Positions 15,014-23,934 of a DNA stretch of 40,919 nucleotides are shown one piece after another (the first letter of the stretch is position 1; the number at the start of each line of letters is the position of its first letter). This DNA is from a virus. The notes under the pieces are model-generated. The model did no database searches and was not told the DNA's origin. It saw nothing but the letters and a program-made list of their open reading frames with translations. The stretch covers positions 1-40,919 of IMG/VR virus record IMGVR_UViG_3300047171_000143; one strand, given 5' to 3'. Made by a program: the position numbers and the translations under genes.

Positions 15014-15379
15014 ATGCCGTTAGTGATCGATGAAGAGAAATTGGCGAAGATGACAGTTCTGGATTTGAGCAAGCCGCAGGGTTTTGCGGGGGGCCTGCCA
15101 GTGAAGGGAATTCCGCATTACGAGTACCCGCGATGCGTGTACCGGCACCCGGTGGAACCGTACCGTGAGGTGGTGCATCGCAATGCCAACCATGAGGTGG
15201 TGCATCGCGAGCTGGTGGCGACTGAGCATCAGGTGCATGTGTGCCAGAACGAGCAGGAGTTTAAGAAGAAGCTGAAGGAAGGATGGGTTGCGGACCCCTA
15301 CATTGCGCAGGCTCCGCCTGACCCTACCGAACACCTGTATCGCAAGGCTGCGCAGGCAGCAGGGCAGGCGGCCGAGTAA
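15014..15379 (+). CDS. Hypothetical phage protein
   Basis: A 121-residue protein, ATG 15014 with a strong purine-rich Shine-Dalgarno. The centre contains a near repeat (YREVVHRNANHEVVHREL). Tyr/Pro-rich (HYEYPRCVYRHP) and Lys-rich (EFKKKLKEGWVADPY) segments follow. The EQEFKKKLKEGW phrase is common in small structural proteins of phages infecting diverse bacteria. No defined domain is recognised. It abuts the gp4-like gene, whose GTG directly follows this stop. Confidence 0.6.
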   Translation: MPLVIDEEKLAKMTVLDLSKPQGFAGGLPVKGIPHYEYPRCVYRHPVEPYREVVHRNANHEVVHRELVATEHQVHVCQNEQEFKKKLKEGWVADPYIAQAPPDPTEHLYRKAAQAAGQAAE

Positions 15380-16156
15380 GTGGCTGTCACCTTTAGTGGA
15401 TCGAGCGTCACGGCACGGGCCTCCGACCTGATTCAGTCGGCGGGCTACGAGATTGCTGCGTTCTCGCCGGGTGAGGCTATTCCGGCGGCGGAGGCTGTGT
15501 GGGCGCTCGAGGTGCTGCAAAGGATCATCGACCAGTGGAATGCGAAGCGGTCGATGATCTATGCGGTGGAGTTCGACCTTTACAACCTGACGGCGAACCT
15601 GGCTCCGCATACGATTGGGCCTACGGGAACGTTTAACACGGGATCGGCGGCGAAGTATCGGCCGGTGCGGGTTGCGTCGGCGAGTTTTGTGCTGAATCCG
15701 GGGTTGGCGACGGCGGTGGATCTGCCGATCCAGATGCGGGACAAGGACTGGTGGGCGGCGAATCCGATCAAGTCGCTCACGAGCAGTATTATCACGGACT
15801 GCTACTACGAGCCGACGGCTCCGAATGGGACGCTGAACTTCTTCCCGATCTGCACGACGAACGGGCAGGTGCGGCTGGAACAGTGGACCAGCCTGCCGCA
15901 GGCGCTGACGCTGCAGACGGCGCTGGGGCTGGTGCAGGGGTACTGGGAGGCGCTGGTGACCACGCTGGCGCTGGCGCTGTGCCCCAGCTTTGAGAAGCAG
16001 CCCTCGGCGGTGCTGGTGGCGCGGCAGGCCGGGGCGATCAAGACGATCTTCGAGAACAATGATCCGGCTCCGCGGATTGAAACGAACAGCGGGATGCCTG
16101 GGACGGCGGGGACTGGGCGGCCGGACTTTAACTTCCTTACGGGAATGAGGGAATAG
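15380..16156 (+). CDS. P22 gp4-like head-completion (tail accessory) protein
   Basis: 258 residues, GTG 15380 immediately after the upstream stop. The opening (VTARASDLIQSAGYEIAAFS, then EAVWALEVLQRIIDQWNAKR) matches P22 gp4-type packaged-DNA stabilisation factors. The RDKDWWAANPIKSLTSS stretch and a C-terminal helix (AVLVARQAGAIKTIFEN) are also family-like. It should bind the portal ring after packaging, close the head and dock gp10. It is followed by a gp10-like gene after one small gene, the same order as in P22. Confidence 0.8.
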   Translation: MAVTFSGSSVTARASDLIQSAGYEIAAFSPGEAIPAAEAVWALEVLQRIIDQWNAKRSMIYAVEFDLYNLTANLAPHTIGPTGTFNTGSAAKYRPVRVASASFVLNPGLATAVDLPIQMRDKDWWAANPIKSLTSSIITDCYYEPTAPNGTLNFFPICTTNGQVRLEQWTSLPQALTLQTALGLVQGYWEALVTTLALALCPSFEKQPSAVLVARQAGAIKTIFENNDPAPRIETNSGMPGTAGTGRPDFNFLTGMRE

Positions 16157-16431
16157 TGACCTGTAAACATGAAAAGTTCATGGCGAATGTCGTGGTAGAT
16201 CGTGTGCTGAAGAACGAGGGCGACGCGGAGCCGGCAGGGTTTATGGCGGATATCACAATCAAGTGCGCGGATTGCGAAAAGCCATTCGAGTTTGTGGGTG
16301 ACTTTCCCTGCGGTATGTTGTGGGATCGGGCTTGCGTTGATCCGAGTAAGCAGGAATTGCGCGCTCCCATACAGCCAAAGGGGCTCGCCCTTCTTCCGGG
16401 GCTGGCGGGATTCACGGTGCGCGCGAACTAG
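16156..16431 (+). CDS. Small Cys-containing phage protein
   Basis: A 91-residue protein, GTG 16156, overlapping the upstream TAG by one base. It has CKHEKF at the start, and then CADCEKPFEF, giving a CxxC site that may bind zinc with the first Cys-His. The later RAPIQPKG segment is typical of a small protein common in phages. A GATATC site lies inside it (16249-16254). Its stop is directly followed by the gp10-like ATG. Function unknown. Confidence 0.65.
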   Translation: MTCKHEKFMANVVVDRVLKNEGDAEPAGFMADITIKCADCEKPFEFVGDFPCGMLWDRACVDPSKQELRAPIQPKGLALLPGLAGFTVRAN

Positions 16432-18021
16432 ATGGCGCGCTTTGGGTTTGTTGGGCCTACCTACACTTCGCAGTCGGTGATTGCGGACAGCCAGCGGTGC
16501 ATGAACTGGTATCCGGAGTTCATTGAAAGCGGGCAGGGGCAGAGTCAGATGGCGCTGTATCGAACGCCCGGCTTGAAGCTGCTCGTGACCCTGCCGACAG
16601 GCCCGGTGCGGGGCGGGATTGCGGTGACGGCTGGGCCTGCCGGGGGAACGTCGTTCTGGGTGGGCGGCGGGGTTCTATACCAAGTGGCCATCAACGCGGC
16701 TGGGGCAGGTGTGGCGACGGCGATTGGGCCGGTGGGCAATGACTTTCTGCCTGTGTCGATGGCGGTGAATGGCAGCGCCGGCAACCAGCTCTGCATCTGC
16801 TCGGCTGGGGAGCTCTACATCTACAATCTGAGCGCGCTGAAGCCGACGGGCAGCATTGGGCTGGCTCCGAACACGCTCTCGGGGACGATGGGCGGCCTGC
16901 AGGGGTTTGCTGCGAAGGTGGTGTACTGCGACGGCTACTTTGTGGCGACGCTGGCTAACACGAATGAGTTTCAGGTGTCCGCGCTCGAGGATGGGACGAG
17001 CTGGAATCCGCTCTCGGTGCAGCAGGTTTCGGTGTTTGCGGAGAATATCGGCGGGATCACGGAGGCTTACCGGCAACTGTGGATCTTCGGCGTCGACGGG
17101 CATGCGCAGGTGTACTACAACAGCGGCGCGAATGCCTATACGCCGTTCGATGTGATCGGGGCCGGCGGCGTGGGATTCATGGAAGAGGGCATCAATGCGC
17201 CCGAATCGCTGTGTGTGCTGGATAATGCGCCGTTCTGGATTGGCGGCAACGTCAACGGCGCGGGTATTGCCTGGCGGGCGAACGGTTACACGCCTACGCG
17301 GATCTCGAACCATGGGGTGGAGACAGCCTGGGCGAAGTATCCGAAGAAATGCAGCGATGCGGTGGGATTCAGCTATCGGGACCAGGGGCATACGTTCTGG
17401 GTGCTGCGCTTTCCGAGCGCGAACAACGGCTTTGGCGCGACCTGGGTGTATGACACGGCGACGCAGATGTGGCATGAGCGCGGGTATTGGTCGGAAGAGG
17501 GATTTACGGGCTTCCGGGCGCACCTGGCGGGCTGCCACTGCTGGGCGTTCAATATGCACCTGGTGGGCGACTGGAACAACGGCAACATCTACGCGATGGA
17601 TATTGCGTACCGGGACGACAATGGAGCGCCGCTGCGGCGGGTGCGGCGCGCTCCGCATGTGTCGACAGAGCGGCAGTGGATTTACTTCCACGAGCTCGAA
17701 GTGGTGATGGATGTGGGCGACGGTCCGATACCGCCGCTGGTCGATGGAGCGGGGAACGCGCGGGGTCCGCAGGCGATGTTGCGCTGGTCAGACGATGGCG
17801 GGCGCACGTGGAGCAATGAGCACTGGGTGGATGTGGGCCAGGCGGGCAACTACAAGACGCGCGCACGCTGGCTGCGGATGGGCCGCTCGCGCGATCGGGT
17901 GTATGAGCTGATGGTGAGCGATCCGATTGACTGGCAGATCATCGATGCGGATCTGCGGGCGACGCCGGGGTTCGATGTGCCTACGGAGCGGCTGGCTAAG
18001 ACTTATGGAAAGCAGGCCTGA
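16432..18021 (+). CDS. P22 gp10-like packaged DNA stabilisation (head-closure) protein
   Basis: 529 residues, ATG 16432 directly after the preceding stop. The opening (FVGPTYTSQSVIADSQRCMNWYPE) and the phrase YRTPGLKLL are typical of phage stabilisation proteins of the P22 gp10 kind. The body is a beta-rich repeat fold with Trp and Asn-Gly turns. Later segments (YRQLWIFGVDGHAQVYYNSG and RWSDDGGRTWSNEHW) suggest a beta-propeller-like fold. It should bind the gp4 ring and seal the head while giving an attachment site for the tail. Nearly every codon ends in G or C. Confidence 0.82.
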   Translation: MARFGFVGPTYTSQSVIADSQRCMNWYPEFIESGQGQSQMALYRTPGLKLLVTLPTGPVRGGIAVTAGPAGGTSFWVGGGVLYQVAINAAGAGVATAIGPVGNDFLPVSMAVNGSAGNQLCICSAGELYIYNLSALKPTGSIGLAPNTLSGTMGGLQGFAAKVVYCDGYFVATLANTNEFQVSALEDGTSWNPLSVQQVSVFAENIGGITEAYRQLWIFGVDGHAQVYYNSGANAYTPFDVIGAGGVGFMEEGINAPESLCVLDNAPFWIGGNVNGAGIAWRANGYTPTRISNHGVETAWAKYPKKCSDAVGFSYRDQGHTFWVLRFPSANNGFGATWVYDTATQMWHERGYWSEEGFTGFRAHLAGCHCWAFNMHLVGDWNNGNIYAMDIAYRDDNGAPLRRVRRAPHVSTERQWIYFHELEVVMDVGDGPIPPLVDGAGNARGPQAMLRWSDDGGRTWSNEHWVDVGQAGNYKTRARWLRMGRSRDRVYELMVSDPIDWQIIDADLRATPGFDVPTERLAKTYGKQA

Positions 18022-18025
18022 AGGC

Positions 18026-18041
18026 AGTGGTTAGTGGTTAG
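18026..18041 (+). repeat. AGTGGTT heptad repeat, two copies
   Basis: Two copies of AGTGGTT in the 35-base gap after the gp10-like gene, the same unit as the array at 249-279. It precedes the GTG start of a short coiled-coil gene. Confidence 0.7.
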
Positions 18042-18056
18042 TGATCAGGGGGAAGT

Positions 18057-18236
18057 GTGGCGACTGAGGCGAAGCCGGTTTTTGCGGCGATGCAGTATAC
18101 GGACCCGAAGACTGGGTTGCTGACGGGTGGGGCGCAGCAGGCGCTGTCGCAGTGGCAGACGGCGATCACCACGCTGCAATCGCAGGTGGCGACCTTGCAG
18201 GCGGATGTAGCGGCATTGCAGAAGGGGGCAAAATAG
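18057..18236 (+). CDS. Short coiled-coil phage protein
   Basis: A 59-residue protein, GTG 18057 preceded by GGGGGAAGT. Residues 27-57 are heptad-like and hydrophobic at spaced positions (LSQWQTAITTLQSQVATLQ), so it should form a helical bundle or trimer. A small coiled coil between head-closure and tail-fibre genes recalls the P22 gp26 tail needle, but it is far shorter and is only a positional parallel. The stop codon's last base starts the next gene's GTG. Confidence 0.55.
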   Translation: MATEAKPVFAAMQYTDPKTGLLTGGAQQALSQWQTAITTLQSQVATLQADVAALQKGAK

Positions 18237-18263
18237 TGGTCAGTGGTCAGTGGTCAGTGGTCA
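18236..18263 (+). repeat. GTGGTCA tandem repeat x4 encoding the start of the tail fibre
   Basis: Four perfect copies of GTGGTCA. Both possible GTG starts of the tail-fibre gene (18236 and 18257) lie in it, so the first residues of that protein are repeat-encoded. It resembles the AGTGGTT arrays elsewhere in the window. Confidence 0.85.
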
Positions 18264-20404
18264 GGAAAAGCCGCGTTCTTGCGGTGCTGGCGTTGTGGGC
18301 GATGATGGGGAGCGCGGCGGTGCAGGTGCCTGGTCAGGTGGCCGTGTCGCCATGGAAGAGCCCGTATGTGACGTTTACGGACACCAACGGGGTGCCGCTG
18401 GTAGGTGGGTGCGTGTTTACCTATGCCGGTGGGACTTCGACGCCGCTGGCGACTTATACGGACTCTACGGGTAGTACGTTGAATGCCAATCCTGTCATTC
18501 TGGATTTGACGGGGTCGGCGAAGATCTGGCTGGGGCCCAGCACGTACAAATTCGCGATCTGGAGTACGGGAGGGACGAACTGCTCGAGCGGCGCTTTGCA
18601 GTGGACGGTCGACAATGTGCCTGGGAACATCTTTAACAACACCACGGTGAGCGGTGGGACCTGGACGGGCGGCACGATTACCGGCGCGGCGATCAGCGGC
18701 GGGACGATCACTGCCGCGGCGATCACGAACAGCACCATCGACTCGTCGCCGATCGGGCAGACGACGCCTTCGACGGGGTCGTTTACGTCGCTGGCCTGTG
18801 CGCTGAATAACATGACCTTCAGCTCCACGCCGGTGTTTGCGGCGGGGAGCTATTGCAATTTTGTGATGACGCTGACGAACAACGTCACTTCGTCCAGCCT
18901 GACGGGCGGGACGAACGGGCAGATCATCTATTTCAACATCTGCCAGAACGGCACGGGACAGACGATTGGCGGGATCACGACGGGCTTCACGTTCGCGTGG
19001 CCGTCGAACTATACGAATCCGCCGGTGATTAATCCGATTTTGAATGCCTGCACGATCGTCCAGGCGCAGTACAACGGCGGGTTCTGGACTACGATTTCGA
19101 CGACGCCGCAGCTATTGCTGGGGAACCTGGATACGATTCCTTTCAGCGCGACGCCCATCTTTCCGGCGGCGAGCTACTCCAATTTTGCCCTGACGCTGAC
19201 GGGGAATGTGACATCGAGCACGTTCACCGGCGGGACGACCGGGCAGGTAGTGACGATTGCCATCCTGCAGAATGGCACCGGCGGCAACACGTTTGTATGG
19301 CCGACGAACCTGCTGAATGCGCCGACCGTCTCTACCGGCGCGAACACCTACACGTCGATTGCGGCGGTGTACAACGGGACGAACTGGATCTCGGTGGCCA
19401 ACTCTTCAGTGACGAGTACGACGCCACTGACGGGCAATCTTGACACCATCCCTTTCACGGCCGCGCCGACGTACTCGGCGGCGAGCTTCAGCTCGTTTGC
19501 GATGACGCTGTCGGGGAATGTGACCTCGAGCACGATCACCGGCGGCGTCTCGGGGCAGCTCATCCAGATCGCGCTCACGCAGGGCTCGTCGACGACGGCC
19601 GCGCCGGCCTCGGCGCCTACGACCTCGACCCTGACGACAGGCGGCAACCTGCCTGGCACGACAACCTACTATGCCAAGTGCGCGTATCTCTATGGGACAA
19701 CCGAATCGCTGCCCAGCGCGGAAGCAAGTCAGATCACCGGGTCAGGATCGACGAACACAATCACGTATAACTGCCCGGTGGCCGCCGGCGTGACGATGTA
19801 CAAGTTCTACATTGGGACCGGGACGGGCGCGGAGAACTACTACTTCACCACATCGAGCGCGTCGTATATCCAGGTGGGTATGCCGAGCACGGGGACGCCT
19901 GGTCTCCCGCTGACGGGCAGCATCTATACCGTGAACTGGCCGCCGAACTTGATCAACGCGCCGATTATGACGACGGGCATTGGGCAGACGACGGCGCTGA
20001 TTGCGCTCTACAACGGTACGAATTGGGTCGCGGTGGGCACGACGGGCAGCGGGCAGACGGGTGTGACCTGCTCGGGCGGGAACTGCTACCGGCAGAACTC
20101 CGATGGAAGCTTTGAGGAGTGGGGGACGACGCCCACGTTTGGCGGCGCGAATGGCGGAAGCTTTTCGATGACGTTTCCGCATGCCTTCACGAATCTGGCC
20201 AGCATCACTGTCGTCTTCAGCGCGAATGCCTGCGCTGGTGGGACTACGGGTTCGTATTGCGCGGGCAATCCGGGTGGCAGCTCGAACAATACGTTTGGGT
20301 GCGGCATCGCGACGGCGAGCCTGACGGCGCCGACAGCCTTCTACACGAGCAGCAATACGGTGACTTCGGGCAATTCCTGCTCGTTTCATGCGATGGGGTA
20401 TTGA
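18236..20404 (+). CDS. Tail fibre with signal peptide and gp53-like C-terminal domain
   Basis: 722 residues from GTG 18236 (715 from GTG 18257). An Arg/Lys start and hydrophobic core (RVLAVLALWAMMGSAAV) look like a signal peptide. Next is a virion-adaptor-like domain (TFTDTNGVPLVGGCVFTY, then NPVILDLTGSAKIWL), common at the head-binding end of podovirus fibres. Three diverged beta repeats then follow (about 18793-19108, 19108-19430 and 19431-20055), each with an NVTSS(T/S) turn and WP-N-(P/L) motif. The last is interrupted by an Fn3-like insertion at 19596-19925. The C-terminal domain (SFSMTFPHAFTNLASITVVF) resembles tail-fibre gp53-like receptor-binding tips. The leader peptide is the odd feature. 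Confidence 0.75.
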   Translation: MVSGQWSVVRKSRVLAVLALWAMMGSAAVQVPGQVAVSPWKSPYVTFTDTNGVPLVGGCVFTYAGGTSTPLATYTDSTGSTLNANPVILDLTGSAKIWLGPSTYKFAIWSTGGTNCSSGALQWTVDNVPGNIFNNTTVSGGTWTGGTITGAAISGGTITAAAITNSTIDSSPIGQTTPSTGSFTSLACALNNMTFSSTPVFAAGSYCNFVMTLTNNVTSSSLTGGTNGQIIYFNICQNGTGQTIGGITTGFTFAWPSNYTNPPVINPILNACTIVQAQYNGGFWTTISTTPQLLLGNLDTIPFSATPIFPAASYSNFALTLTGNVTSSTFTGGTTGQVVTIAILQNGTGGNTFVWPTNLLNAPTVSTGANTYTSIAAVYNGTNWISVANSSVTSTTPLTGNLDTIPFTAAPTYSAASFSSFAMTLSGNVTSSTITGGVSGQLIQIALTQGSSTTAAPASAPTTSTLTTGGNLPGTTTYYAKCAYLYGTTESLPSAEASQITGSGSTNTITYNCPVAAGVTMYKFYIGTGTGAENYYFTTSSASYIQVGMPSTGTPGLPLTGSIYTVNWPPNLINAPIMTTGIGQTTALIALYNGTNWVAVGTTGSGQTGVTCSGGNCYRQNSDGSFEEWGTTPTFGGANGGSFSMTFPHAFTNLASITVVFSANACAGGTTGSYCAGNPGGSSNNTFGCGIATASLTAPTAFYTSSNTVTSGNSCSFHAMGY

Positions 20405-20850
20405 TGGTTATCTTTCCGGTCACCTATCGATCGCTGTTAGATGACCCCTCATGGCCTACGCTGATGGGCGAGTATGCCGTGGAGTGTTCGCTGCCGGAGC
20501 TGGGTGAGCTGGACCCGCAGCGCGACCTTTACGCGGCCATGGAGGCCTCGGGCGGCTTGCAGTGCTTTGGCGTGTATGCGGGAAGGCTGGTGGGCTTCAT
20601 TTCGCTGATTACCTGGACGGTGCCGCACTACGGGAAGACGATCGTTTCGACGGAGAGCATCTTTCTGTCGCGCAGCGATCGAGGACAGAACACGGGGCTC
20701 CGCATGCTTGACTTTGTGGTGGACTTTGGCCGCGAGAAGAAGGCGCGGATGGTGCAGATCACGGCTCCGGCCGGCTCTCGGCTGGGCAAGCTGCTGTCGT
20801 ACCTGGACCCGTGGCGGCATAGCAACGATGTGTTTGTGAGGGGTCTATGA
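20404..20850 (+). CDS. GNAT-type acetyltransferase-like protein
   Basis: 148 residues; ATG 20404 overlaps the fibre stop. The fold order of GNAT proteins is visible: a variable front half, a central strand with CFGVYAGRLVGFISLIT, then a strand with STESIFLSRSDRGQNTGLRML, which is the pyrophosphate-binding loop region (Q/RxxGxG/A-like, here RGQNTGL). GNAT genes near tail genes are common in podoviruses. The substrate is unknown. The stop overlaps the next ATG by four bases. Confidence 0.75.
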   Translation: MVIFPVTYRSLLDDPSWPTLMGEYAVECSLPELGELDPQRDLYAAMEASGGLQCFGVYAGRLVGFISLITWTVPHYGKTIVSTESIFLSRSDRGQNTGLRMLDFVVDFGREKKARMVQITAPAGSRLGKLLSYLDPWRHSNDVFVRGL

Positions 20851-21287
20851 CGCTCGCACTGATCGATAAAACGCTGCCGGCGACGTCGCGGGGGATCCTG
20901 GAGAAGATTGCGCTGGTCGAGGCGCGGCTCCGGCCGCGCGAGGGCACGCTGCAGGTAAGGATGGAGCATCGCCTGCACGCTGGACTGTATGCCAGGACGT
21001 GCCGGCTGGCTGCGGACCAGGTGATTACGAGCGTGCTGATCAAGATTCCGACGGTGCTGATCGTACATGGCGACTGCATTGTGCTGGCCGGGGACGAATG
21101 GCAGGAGCTGACGGGGTTCAACGTGCTGGCGGCGGAGGCTGCGCGGAAGCAGATTTATGTGACGCGCGGTGAGACGGAGATCACGATGATTTTCCGGACG
21201 GAAGCAAAGACGGTGGAAGAGGCTGAGGCCGAGTTTACGGATGAGGCGGCGAACCTGTTGAGCAGGAGGACGGAATGTCAGGGATAG
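20847..21287 (+). CDS. Cupin-like phage protein
   Basis: A 146-residue protein, ATG 20847 in an ATGA overlap. After a helical N-terminus, the central part has alternating strands with regular turns (YARTCRLAADQVITSVLIK, then TVLIVHGDCIVLAG) like a small cupin-type beta barrel. A helix with acidic residues ends the chain. Such a gene follows a GNAT gene in several podoviruses, but a metal-binding His triad is not clear here. Function unknown. Confidence 0.45.
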   Translation: MTLALIDKTLPATSRGILEKIALVEARLRPREGTLQVRMEHRLHAGLYARTCRLAADQVITSVLIKIPTVLIVHGDCIVLAGDEWQELTGFNVLAAEAARKQIYVTRGETEITMIFRTEAKTVEEAEAEFTDEAANLLSRRTECQG

Positions 21288-22306
21288 CGACGGGAACGGC
21301 TCTACTGATTGGTTCTGGAGTTGCGGCGGCCGGCGGAATCGGCAGCGCCGCGCTTGAATCGAGCGCGGCTGGCAAGGCTGCTCAAACTCAGGCGAGCGCA
21401 GCGGATCGCGCCGCCACGCTGCAGGCCGATCTGGGGCAGGAATCGCTGCAGAATGAGAATTACCAATACCAGCAAGACCGGGCGGATCAACTGCCGTACA
21501 TGCAGAGCGGGGCGAACAGCATGGCTACGCTGGACTACCTGCTTGGCCTGAGCTCGCCTAACGGTGCACCGGGTTCCACGGCTGGGTCTGGCTCAGCAGG
21601 GTCTCCGCAGACGCTCAGTATTCCGGGCGCGAATGGTTCCGTGACGCTGCCGGGTGTATCTGGAGTAACCGGGACGGCCAGCACCAACCTGGGAGATTTC
21701 GGCTCGCTGATGGAGAAGTATCCTGGCGGGGAGTTTGCCGCGCCCACGGCAGAGCAGGCTCGGCAGACGCCGGGGTATCAGTTTGCAGCGGATCAGGGAA
21801 CGCGCGCGATCGATGCCGGGGCGGCTGCGAATGGCTCGCTGCTGACGGGCGGGACGCAGACCGCGCTGAATCAATTTGGCCAGGGGCTGGCGGACACCAA
21901 CTACAACAACGTCTATAACCGGGCGCTGCAGACGTACAACACGAACTACAACACCTGGTCGAACAGCCAGGCGAACCAGTTCAACCGGCTGGCGGCGCTG
22001 GCAAATGCGGGGCAAGTGTCGGCGCAGCAGCTCGGCAATGCCGGACTTACGTCGGCAGGGCAGGTAGCGCAGACGCTGAGCAACACCGGGCAGCAGGTGG
22101 GCGCCAACATCAACAACGCGGCGGCGGCTACGGCCTCAGGATACATCGGGCAGGGCAACACATGGGGCCAAGGCCTAACCGGCGCTACGAACGGCCTGAG
22201 CCAGATGGCGATGCTTCAGAAGTTGATGCAGATGAATCCTCAGCAAGATCCCGGCGTTCAATGGGCCAGCGACCCCTCTAACCAGTACCTGATGAGCACA
22301 ATGTAA
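21275..22306 (+). CDS. Ejection protein, T7 gp14/P22-internal-protein-like
   Basis: 343 residues, ATG 21275, overlapping the previous gene. The N-terminus is an Ala/Gly-rich hydrophobic helix pair (TALLIGSGVAAAGGIGSAAL), then a coiled stretch (GKAAQTQASAADRAATLQADL), typical of internal virion proteins that insert in the host envelope during DNA ejection. The later half is Gln/Asn/Gly-rich (DTNYNNVYNRALQTYNTNY) and ends in a short helix. It is the first of three consecutive ejection-module genes, as in T7-like and P22-like phages. Confidence 0.78.
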   Translation: MSGIATGTALLIGSGVAAAGGIGSAALESSAAGKAAQTQASAADRAATLQADLGQESLQNENYQYQQDRADQLPYMQSGANSMATLDYLLGLSSPNGAPGSTAGSGSAGSPQTLSIPGANGSVTLPGVSGVTGTASTNLGDFGSLMEKYPGGEFAAPTAEQARQTPGYQFAADQGTRAIDAGAAANGSLLTGGTQTALNQFGQGLADTNYNNVYNRALQTYNTNYNTWSNSQANQFNRLAALANAGQVSAQQLGNAGLTSAGQVAQTLSNTGQQVGANINNAAAATASGYIGQGNTWGQGLTGATNGLSQMAMLQKLMQMNPQQDPGVQWASDPSNQYLMSTM

Positions 22307-23934
22307 TGGCGACCATACCTCTCCCAGCACTTCATACCGCGCCGATCGAGCAGCCCCCGAGCCCGCTGGCGATGTACGCCCAGCTCATGGGTATCAAGAA
22401 CCAGCAACAGGAGCTGCAGCAGCGGCAGGCGATGGCACCGCTGCAGCAGGAGCAGGCGCAGCAGGCCGTCCAGGCCGGGCAGTTGGAGAATCAGCAGCGC
22501 CAGCAGCAGCAGCAGGATGTACAGACGCTGCGATCGCTGTCTCCTAACTTCCTGACCAAGGATGAAAACGGCAAAGTTACGGGCTACGACTTCAACGGCT
22601 TGTTCAATCAGGCTGCCTCGTCCGGAGTCAGTCCGCAGACGTTGGCCGCGTTTCAAAAGAGCATTTCGGATGCGACCCTGGCGCGTGCGAATGCGACCAA
22701 GGCGGAGCGCGAAAATCAGCAGGCTGTGAATGCCGAGGCCTTTAATCACCTGGAGGGACTGCGGGGTGCGCAGGATCCGGCGCAGCGGCAGCAGTTGTGG
22801 CAGTCGGCGGTGCAGTGGTCGATGAAGAACTCGGCCGCGCTGGGAATCGATCCGGGAAAATTTCCGACGCAGGCACCGGATGACAACGGCCTGAGTGCGC
22901 TCGAGGCCTCGCTCGGGATGCATGCACAGCAGATCGCGGATGCAGGTAAGCTGGCGGAGACCGATAAGAACGTCCAGCAGGGTAAGGAAGCTTCGGCAAA
23001 GACGGCTCAAACAGAGGCGGAAACCAAGTTCTACGAGCAAAATGGCGGCGCGCCTGGGGTTCCCGCGGAAGCGGTGCAGCAGGCGGACTGGCTGAAGAAG
23101 AATCCCGGCAAAGGGCCTTCAGACTATGTTCTGTGGAAGGACAAGAACGCACCGTCTGTGATCGTGCAGAACATGAGTACAGCCGCTTCGGCGGGATCTG
23201 CACCTGGCAGCGGAGGCGCGATCGATTGGGGTAAGGCAGCGCAGCGATATGGCATGACGCCGGCCGCATTTGATCAGACGGCCGAAAAGTATTTTCAGAC
23301 TGGCCAACTGCCGCCGATCGGACGCAGTTCGAACGCTATTGCGATGAACCGCGACCTGATGAACCGCGCGGCAGAGCTGCATCCGAATGTATCCTTGGCG
23401 GAGAATTCAGCGGAATACAAGGCCAACGCCGACTCGCTGAAGAAGCTGCTAGGTGCCACGGACCAGCTCGAGGCCTTTGAGGGTACGGCTAACAAGAATA
23501 TCGAGCTGCTCAAAAGCATTGCGGCAAAGGTGCCGGATCTGGGCGTGCGCTTTGCGAATGTGCCGGTGAGGATGCTTACCGGGAACACGATTGGAACGGA
23601 GAATATGGCGGCCTTCAAGACTGCCCTGGCTCCGGTGCAGACTGAAGCAGCGAAGATCCTCAACTCGGCGAATCTGCAGGGAGTGCTTTCTGACTCGGCG
23701 CGGCATGAGCTGCAGGAGATTGTGGACGGCAATGCGACGTATCCGGCCCTTGTTGCTTCGTTGAATGTGCTGCAGAAGGATTTCAGCAATCGGCGCGAGT
23801 CAAACCATGCGCAGATTCAGGATATCCAGACACGGCTTGGGGGTACGAGGCAGCCGCAAGAGGGTACTACCAAGACCAACAGCCACGGCGACAAGATTGT
23901 CTTTAGGGGTGGCCAATGGCAGATGGCCCAATAG
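22306..23934 (+). CDS. Ejection/internal virion protein, Gln-rich
   Basis: 542 residues, ATG 22306 overlapping the previous stop. Residues 30-75 are extremely Gln-rich (QQELQQRQAMAPLQQEQAQQ), then helical. Heptad-like segments and a segment TGNTIGTENMAAFKTAL follow, and the last part contains KTNSHGDKIVFRGGQWQMAQ. The C-terminal 15-20 residues are duplicated in spirit in other ejection proteins. Position 2 of 3 matches T7 gp15-type internal core proteins. The GATATC site at 23821 lies near its end. The final codons overlap the next gene by 19 bases. Confidence 0.7.
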   Translation: MATIPLPALHTAPIEQPPSPLAMYAQLMGIKNQQQELQQRQAMAPLQQEQAQQAVQAGQLENQQRQQQQQDVQTLRSLSPNFLTKDENGKVTGYDFNGLFNQAASSGVSPQTLAAFQKSISDATLARANATKAERENQQAVNAEAFNHLEGLRGAQDPAQRQQLWQSAVQWSMKNSAALGIDPGKFPTQAPDDNGLSALEASLGMHAQQIADAGKLAETDKNVQQGKEASAKTAQTEAETKFYEQNGGAPGVPAEAVQQADWLKKNPGKGPSDYVLWKDKNAPSVIVQNMSTAASAGSAPGSGGAIDWGKAAQRYGMTPAAFDQTAEKYFQTGQLPPIGRSSNAIAMNRDLMNRAAELHPNVSLAENSAEYKANADSLKKLLGATDQLEAFEGTANKNIELLKSIAAKVPDLGVRFANVPVRMLTGNTIGTENMAAFKTALAPVQTEAAKILNSANLQGVLSDSARHELQEIVDGNATYPALVASLNVLQKDFSNRRESNHAQIQDIQTRLGGTRQPQEGTTKTNSHGDKIVFRGGQWQMAQ

